Source of the DNA: Brachybacterium saurashtrense
GTDB taxonomy: Bacteria > Actinomycetota > Actinomycetes > Actinomycetales > Dermabacteraceae
Length of the DNA stretch: 64,000 bases
Reading direction: 5' to 3'
Assembly: GCF_003355475.1 (NCBI RefSeq)
Contig: NZ_CP031356.1
Span: 744,001-808,000, forward strand
The notes beneath the pieces are model-generated. The model worked only from the letters and a program-made list of their open reading frames with translations, was not told the origin of the DNA and did no database searches. Made by a program: the position numbers and the translations under genes. Below are positions 61,264 to 64,000 of this stretch, in pieces (within the stretch, counting starts at the first letter, position 1; every line of letters begins with the position of its first letter).

Positions 61264-62004
61264 GTGGCCCAGAGCGACCCCACCACCCCGCCGCGAGGAG
61301 AGCACGCCCCGCACGAGGACCTCAGCGCCGGGGAGCAGATCGACGAGCGCTGGCTGTCGGTCGTCGACGGCGCCCTGAAGGCGCAGGCGCCGCTGGCCCG
61401 CAGCTACGTCACCCGGCTGCGCGCGGCGCATCCCGAGGAGACCGAGCGCCAGCTGCTCCAGCGCGTCACCTCGCGCTTCGTCGCCGTGACCATGGTGACG
61501 GGGGCCGGCATCGGCGGCGTGGCCGCGCTGCCCGGACTCGGCACCGCGGCCGCGCTGGGTCTCACCGTGGGCGAGGGCGTGACCTTCGCGGAGGCCTGCG
61601 CCTTCCTCACCCTGTCCGCGGCGGAGATCCACGGCGTGGACATGGCCGATCGCAGCACCCGCCGCCTCGTGCTGATGGCGGTGCTCAGCGGCGAGCGGGG
61701 CACGGAGATCATCGCCAAGGCGATGGGCACGCACGGCCTGCAGTGGAACGCGGTGCTCGGGGGCGGCGGAGGCTTCCTGCCCGGGCTGATCAGCAAGCAG
61801 GTCTCCCGCTACGTGCGGCGGCGCGTTGTCTCCCGGACGGGGAAGCTCTGGTTCGCCCGCCTGCTGCCCTTCGGGATCGGCGCGGTGATCGGCGCCGTGG
61901 GCGCCCGCGTGGTCGCGCGCTCGGTGGTCGAGGCGATGGAGGAGATCTTCTCCCACCGCACCGTGCTCGAGGGCGCCCCGCGTGGCGGCGCGCTCGAGGG
62001 CTGA
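61264..62004 (+). CDS. EcsC-like conserved membrane-associated protein
   Basis: 246 residues. After an acidic N-terminus there are weakly hydrophobic segments rich in Gly/Ala (VTGAGIGGVAALPGLGTAAAL at about 78-98, and LLPFGIGAVIGAVGARVVAR at about 200-220). Layout and the GxGGxxxxPGxG pattern recall EcsC-family proteins, but the match is by eye and tentative. Function unknown. GTG 61264 with a CGGAGC ribosome site. A long perfect palindrome follows it. Confidence 0.65.
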   Translation: MAQSDPTTPPRGEHAPHEDLSAGEQIDERWLSVVDGALKAQAPLARSYVTRLRAAHPEETERQLLQRVTSRFVAVTMVTGAGIGGVAALPGLGTAAALGLTVGEGVTFAEACAFLTLSAAEIHGVDMADRSTRRLVLMAVLSGERGTEIIAKAMGTHGLQWNAVLGGGGGFLPGLISKQVSRYVRRRVVSRTGKLWFARLLPFGIGAVIGAVGARVVARSVVEAMEEIFSHRTVLEGAPRGGALEG

Positions 62005-62019
62005 GCGCGCCCGCTCCCC

Positions 62020-62071
62020 ACGAGAGACCAGGAGGGCCGGCCCCGCGGGGCCGGCCCTCCTGGTCTCTCGT
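62020..62071. terminator. 52-nt perfect palindrome between convergent genes
   Basis: Bases 62020-62045 are the exact reverse complement of 62046-62071, with no spacer. It lies 15 bases after the EcsC-like stop. As RNA it makes a hairpin of at least 24 bp on either strand, fitting a bidirectional terminator. Confidence 0.75.
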
Positions 62072-62137
62072 CCGAGAGGAGGTCCCGGCGCAGGGGCCTC
62101 CCGGAGGAGGCCCGGCGCGGAGGACCCGGGGGTGAGG

Positions 62138-62158
62138 CGGGCCCGCGGTGCGGGCCCG
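62138..62158 (-). terminator. Terminator of ppa
   Basis: Nine-bp perfect stem (62138-62146 with 62150-62158), three-base loop, five bases after the ppa stop. Confidence 0.55.
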
Positions 62159-62163
62159 GCGGC

Positions 62164-62676
62164 TCACACCTCCTGGGTGAACTCGTTGGCGTGCTCGGTG
62201 CCGGCGGCGCGCTGGTAGGAGCGACGGATCTCCGCCTCCGCATCGCTGCGGCCCTCCCAGTGGGCGCCCTCGACGCTCTTGCCGGGCTCGAGGTCCTTGT
62301 AGACCTCGAAGAAGTGCTGGATCTCGAGCCGGTGGAACTCGGAGACGTCGGTGAGCTCCTGGCGGCGCACCTGGCGCCGATCGCCGACGGGCACGGCCAC
62401 GATCTTGTCGTCGCCGCCGGCCTCGTCGCGCATGCGGAACATGCCCAGGGCGCGGCAGCGGATCAGGCAGCCGGGGAAGGTGGGCTCCTCGAGCAGCACC
62501 AGGCAGTCCAGCGGGTCGCCGTCCTCGCCCAGCGTCCCCTCGATGAAGCCGTAGTCATCCGGGTAGCGGGTGGCGGTGAACAGCATCCGGTCCAGCCGGA
62601 TGCGCCCGTTGTGGTGGTCCACCTCGTACTTGTTGCGATTTCCGCGAGGGATCTCGATGGTCACGTCGAATTCCAC
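62164..62676 (-). CDS. ppa: Inorganic pyrophosphatase, family I
   Basis: 170 residues. [19 protein letters not shown] ([12 protein letters not shown]) and the metal-binding signature [10 protein letters not shown] are intact, with [14 protein letters not shown] before it. It hydrolyses pyrophosphate in the cytoplasm. GTG 62676 is chosen because GGAG lies nine bases upstream and similarity starts there; the frame to 62760 is not conserved. Divergent from dacB. Confidence 0.96.
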   Translation of the reverse strand: MEFDVTIEIPRGNRNKYEVDHHNGRIRLDRMLFTATRYPDDYGFIEGTLGEDGDPLDCLVLLEEPTFPGCLIRCRALGMFRMRDEAGGDDKIVAVPVGDRRQVRRQELTDVSEFHRLEIQHFFEVYKDLEPGKSVEGAHWEGRSDAEAEIRRSYQRAAGTEHANEFTQEV

Positions 62677-62731
62677 GACAGCCGCTCCATTGCTCCGGCC
62701 CCGTAGGCCACTTGTACAGACCGGGACACCA

Positions 62732-62737
62732 TATCGT
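62732..62737 (+). promoter_or_regulatory. -10 box for dacB, leaderless type
   Basis: TATCGT seven bases before ATG 62745. Confidence 0.4.
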
Positions 62738-62744
62738 GGGGACC

Positions 62745-64000
62745 ATGAGGGGGAGAGCACTCGAGAGGATCTGGCGCATCACCGCGATCGTGATGTGCGC
62801 GGCGGTGCCGGTGAGCTTCTATGCCCTGGGCGATCTCACCGACGCCTTCCCGGGGGTGCTCACGCTCCGCACCGAGGAGCCTGCCCTCACCTTCGGGCCG
62901 CGCGCCTCCGCCGAGGACTGGGGCCGCCCGGAGAACGAGGAGCTGCTGCCCGCCTCCGGTGCGGTCGGCACCCCCGTCGATCCCGCTGACCTCGACGAAC
63001 GGATGTCCGCGCTCGCGGAGCTCCCGGTGGTGGACGGAGGCCTAGCCTTCAGCGTGGTGGAGGCCGGCACCGGGACCACGCTCGCCTCCCGGGAGGCGGC
63101 CACCGCCCTGGTGCCCGCCTCCACGCTGAAGCTCCTCACCGCCGCCGCGGTGCTGCGGGAGTACGAGGGCGACGAGGTGCTCACCACCCGGGCGGTGGTG
63201 CAGGACGGCGTGATCACCCTGGTGGGCGGGGGTGACATGACTCTCAGCGAGGAGGACCTCCGCGCCCTCGCGGAGGACGCCGCCGCGCTCGCCGTCTCGC
63301 AGGGCGCCGAGGAGGTGTCGCTCGTGCTCGACGACGGCCTCCTCGTGGGCGGCCCCAACCCGGCGTGGGGCGACAACGGCACCGCCGGCGGGTGGGTGAC
63401 CCCCACCGCCTCTCTCGCGCTGGACGAGGGCTGGCTCGACGGCGAGCAGTACGGACCGAAGTCCACCGATCCCGCCGGGGACGCCGCCGAGCGCTTCGCC
63501 GCCCTGCTCCGTGAGGCCGGCCTCACGGTGACCGGGGGGATCGAGGAGGGAGAGGCCCCCGTCGGCGCGCCCGCGGCGGAGGTCCGCTCCGCCCCGCTGG
63601 CCGAGCTGGTGCGGCACACCCTGCTGATCTCCGACAACACCACCGCCGAGCTGCTCGCGCACCTGGTGGCGCTCTCCCGCGGCGAGGAGACCACGCCCGC
63701 CGGCGCGGCCGCCGCCGTGGAGGCGGAGGTGAGGGAGCTGGCGGCCGCCGCCGGCATGCCCGAGTCGACGCTCGCGCAGCTCGAGATCCGCGACGGCTCG
63801 GGACTGTCGCGGCAGAACCGGGTGCCGTCCGCGCTGCTCGCCGCGGTGCTGGCGGAGGCGGCCTCCGGCACGCTGCCCGCCCTGGAGCAGATCCTGTTCG
63901 ACATCCCCGTCGCCGGACTCTCCGGCACCCTCGCCGACCGCTTCGACGCCGACGGCGCCGAGGACGCCGCCGGCCTCGTGCGCGGCAAGACCGGCTACCT
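62745..64000 (+). CDS. dacB: D-alanyl-D-alanine carboxypeptidase/endopeptidase, PBP4 type (3' end outside window)
   Basis: Partial: 418 codons, reaching the third catalytic motif. An N-terminal signal anchor (about 10-30) exports it. S-x-x-K is in [11 protein letters not shown] (about 127-130), SDN in [12 protein letters not shown], and KTG in VRGKTGY at the window edge, so the transpeptidase fold is nearly complete. Class C PBPs trim or cut peptidoglycan peptides outside the membrane. The insert between SxxK and SDN is long, typical of PBP4. ATG 62745 with TATCGT seven bases upstream. Confidence 0.93.
   Translation, partial: MRGRALERIWRITAIVMCAAVPVSFYALGDLTDAFPGVLTLRTEEPALTFGPRASAEDWGRPENEELLPASGAVGTPVDPADLDERMSALAELPVVDGGLAFSVVEAGTGTTLASREAATALVPASTLKLLTAAAVLREYEGDEVLTTRAVVQDGVITLVGGGDMTLSEEDLRALAEDAAALAVSQGAEEVSLVLDDGLLVGGPNPAWGDNGTAGGWVTPTASLALDEGWLDGEQYGPKSTDPAGDAAERFAALLREAGLTVTGGIEEGEAPVGAPAAEVRSAPLAELVRHTLLISDNTTAELLAHLVALSRGEETTPAGAAAAVEAEVRELAAAAGMPESTLAQLEIRDGSGLSRQNRVPSALLAAVLAEAASGTLPALEQILFDIPVAGLSGTLADRFDADGAEDAAGLVRGKTGY

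Overview
The window is chromosomal DNA from a very high-GC actinobacterium. Gene content (trehalose/maltose-type ABC uptake fed by a shared MsiK-type ATPase, GT4 glycolipid mannosyltransferase, HspR/HAIR-type control of clpB, numerous leaderless start sites) fits Micrococcales, and I think a Brachybacterium/Dermabacteraceae-like organism is most likely. That assignment is inference from memory, not a search. There are no rRNA or tRNA genes, insertion sequences, phage modules or CRISPR arrays. Genes are densely packed and gaps above 250 bases are rare. Many starts carry a TANNNT box 6-7 bases before an ATG or GTG, the usual signature of leaderless mRNAs in actinobacteria.

Layout. 1-4.1 kb: a truncated GT4 glycosyltransferase, a PEBP/YbhB protein and two tandem paralogous ATP-grasp ligases that resemble D-aspartate ligase of peptidoglycan cross-bridge synthesis. 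4.2-11.1 kb: a maltose/maltodextrin locus (GH13 alpha-glucosidase, MalG, MalF, MalE) divergent from a LacI-family regulator, with a palindromic operator between them and no ATPase gene; a matching MsiK-type ATPase lies at 59.1-60.2 kb. 11.1-16.8 kb: type II tryptophanyl-tRNA synthetase, cysK-cysE, sirtuin plus aldo/keto reductase, arginine deiminase. 17.7-22.3 kb: glycine cleavage gcvT-gcvH-gcvP. 22.4-31.4 kb: MetE-like protein, MgtA-like mannosyltransferase, class I amidotransferase-like hydrolase, small membrane protein, MFS exporter, YciO, DUF952, and a tightly coupled four-gene operon (GNAT, LMW phosphatase, amidase, S4 protein).

31.5-42.1 kb: PrsW-like protease, clpB with a HAIR operator and a probable internal start, a WXG100-like protein, leuS preceded by a probable leucine attenuator with its own leader peptide, an AEC transporter and panD. 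42.2-49.6 kb: DEAD-box helicase, L-serine ammonia-lyase, a degenerate adenylate-forming protein, an old-yellow-enzyme flavoprotein and acetyl-CoA synthetase. 49.7-64 kb: a histidine kinase/response regulator/DUF4097 operon, a second LacI-type regulator, a holin-like membrane protein, cysS, rlmB, YczE-like membrane protein, DUF4032 kinase-like protein, msiK, def, an EcsC-like protein, ppa and a truncated dacB.

Functional links: gcvTHP and sdaA feed one-carbon units and pyruvate from glycine and serine; cysE-cysK make cysteine and cysS charges it; the mal genes plus MsiK import and hydrolyse alpha-glucosides. The tandem ATP-grasp pair and dacB point to cell-wall work. The two most rewarding places are the tandem ligases (1490-4068) and the leuS leader (40337-40545).
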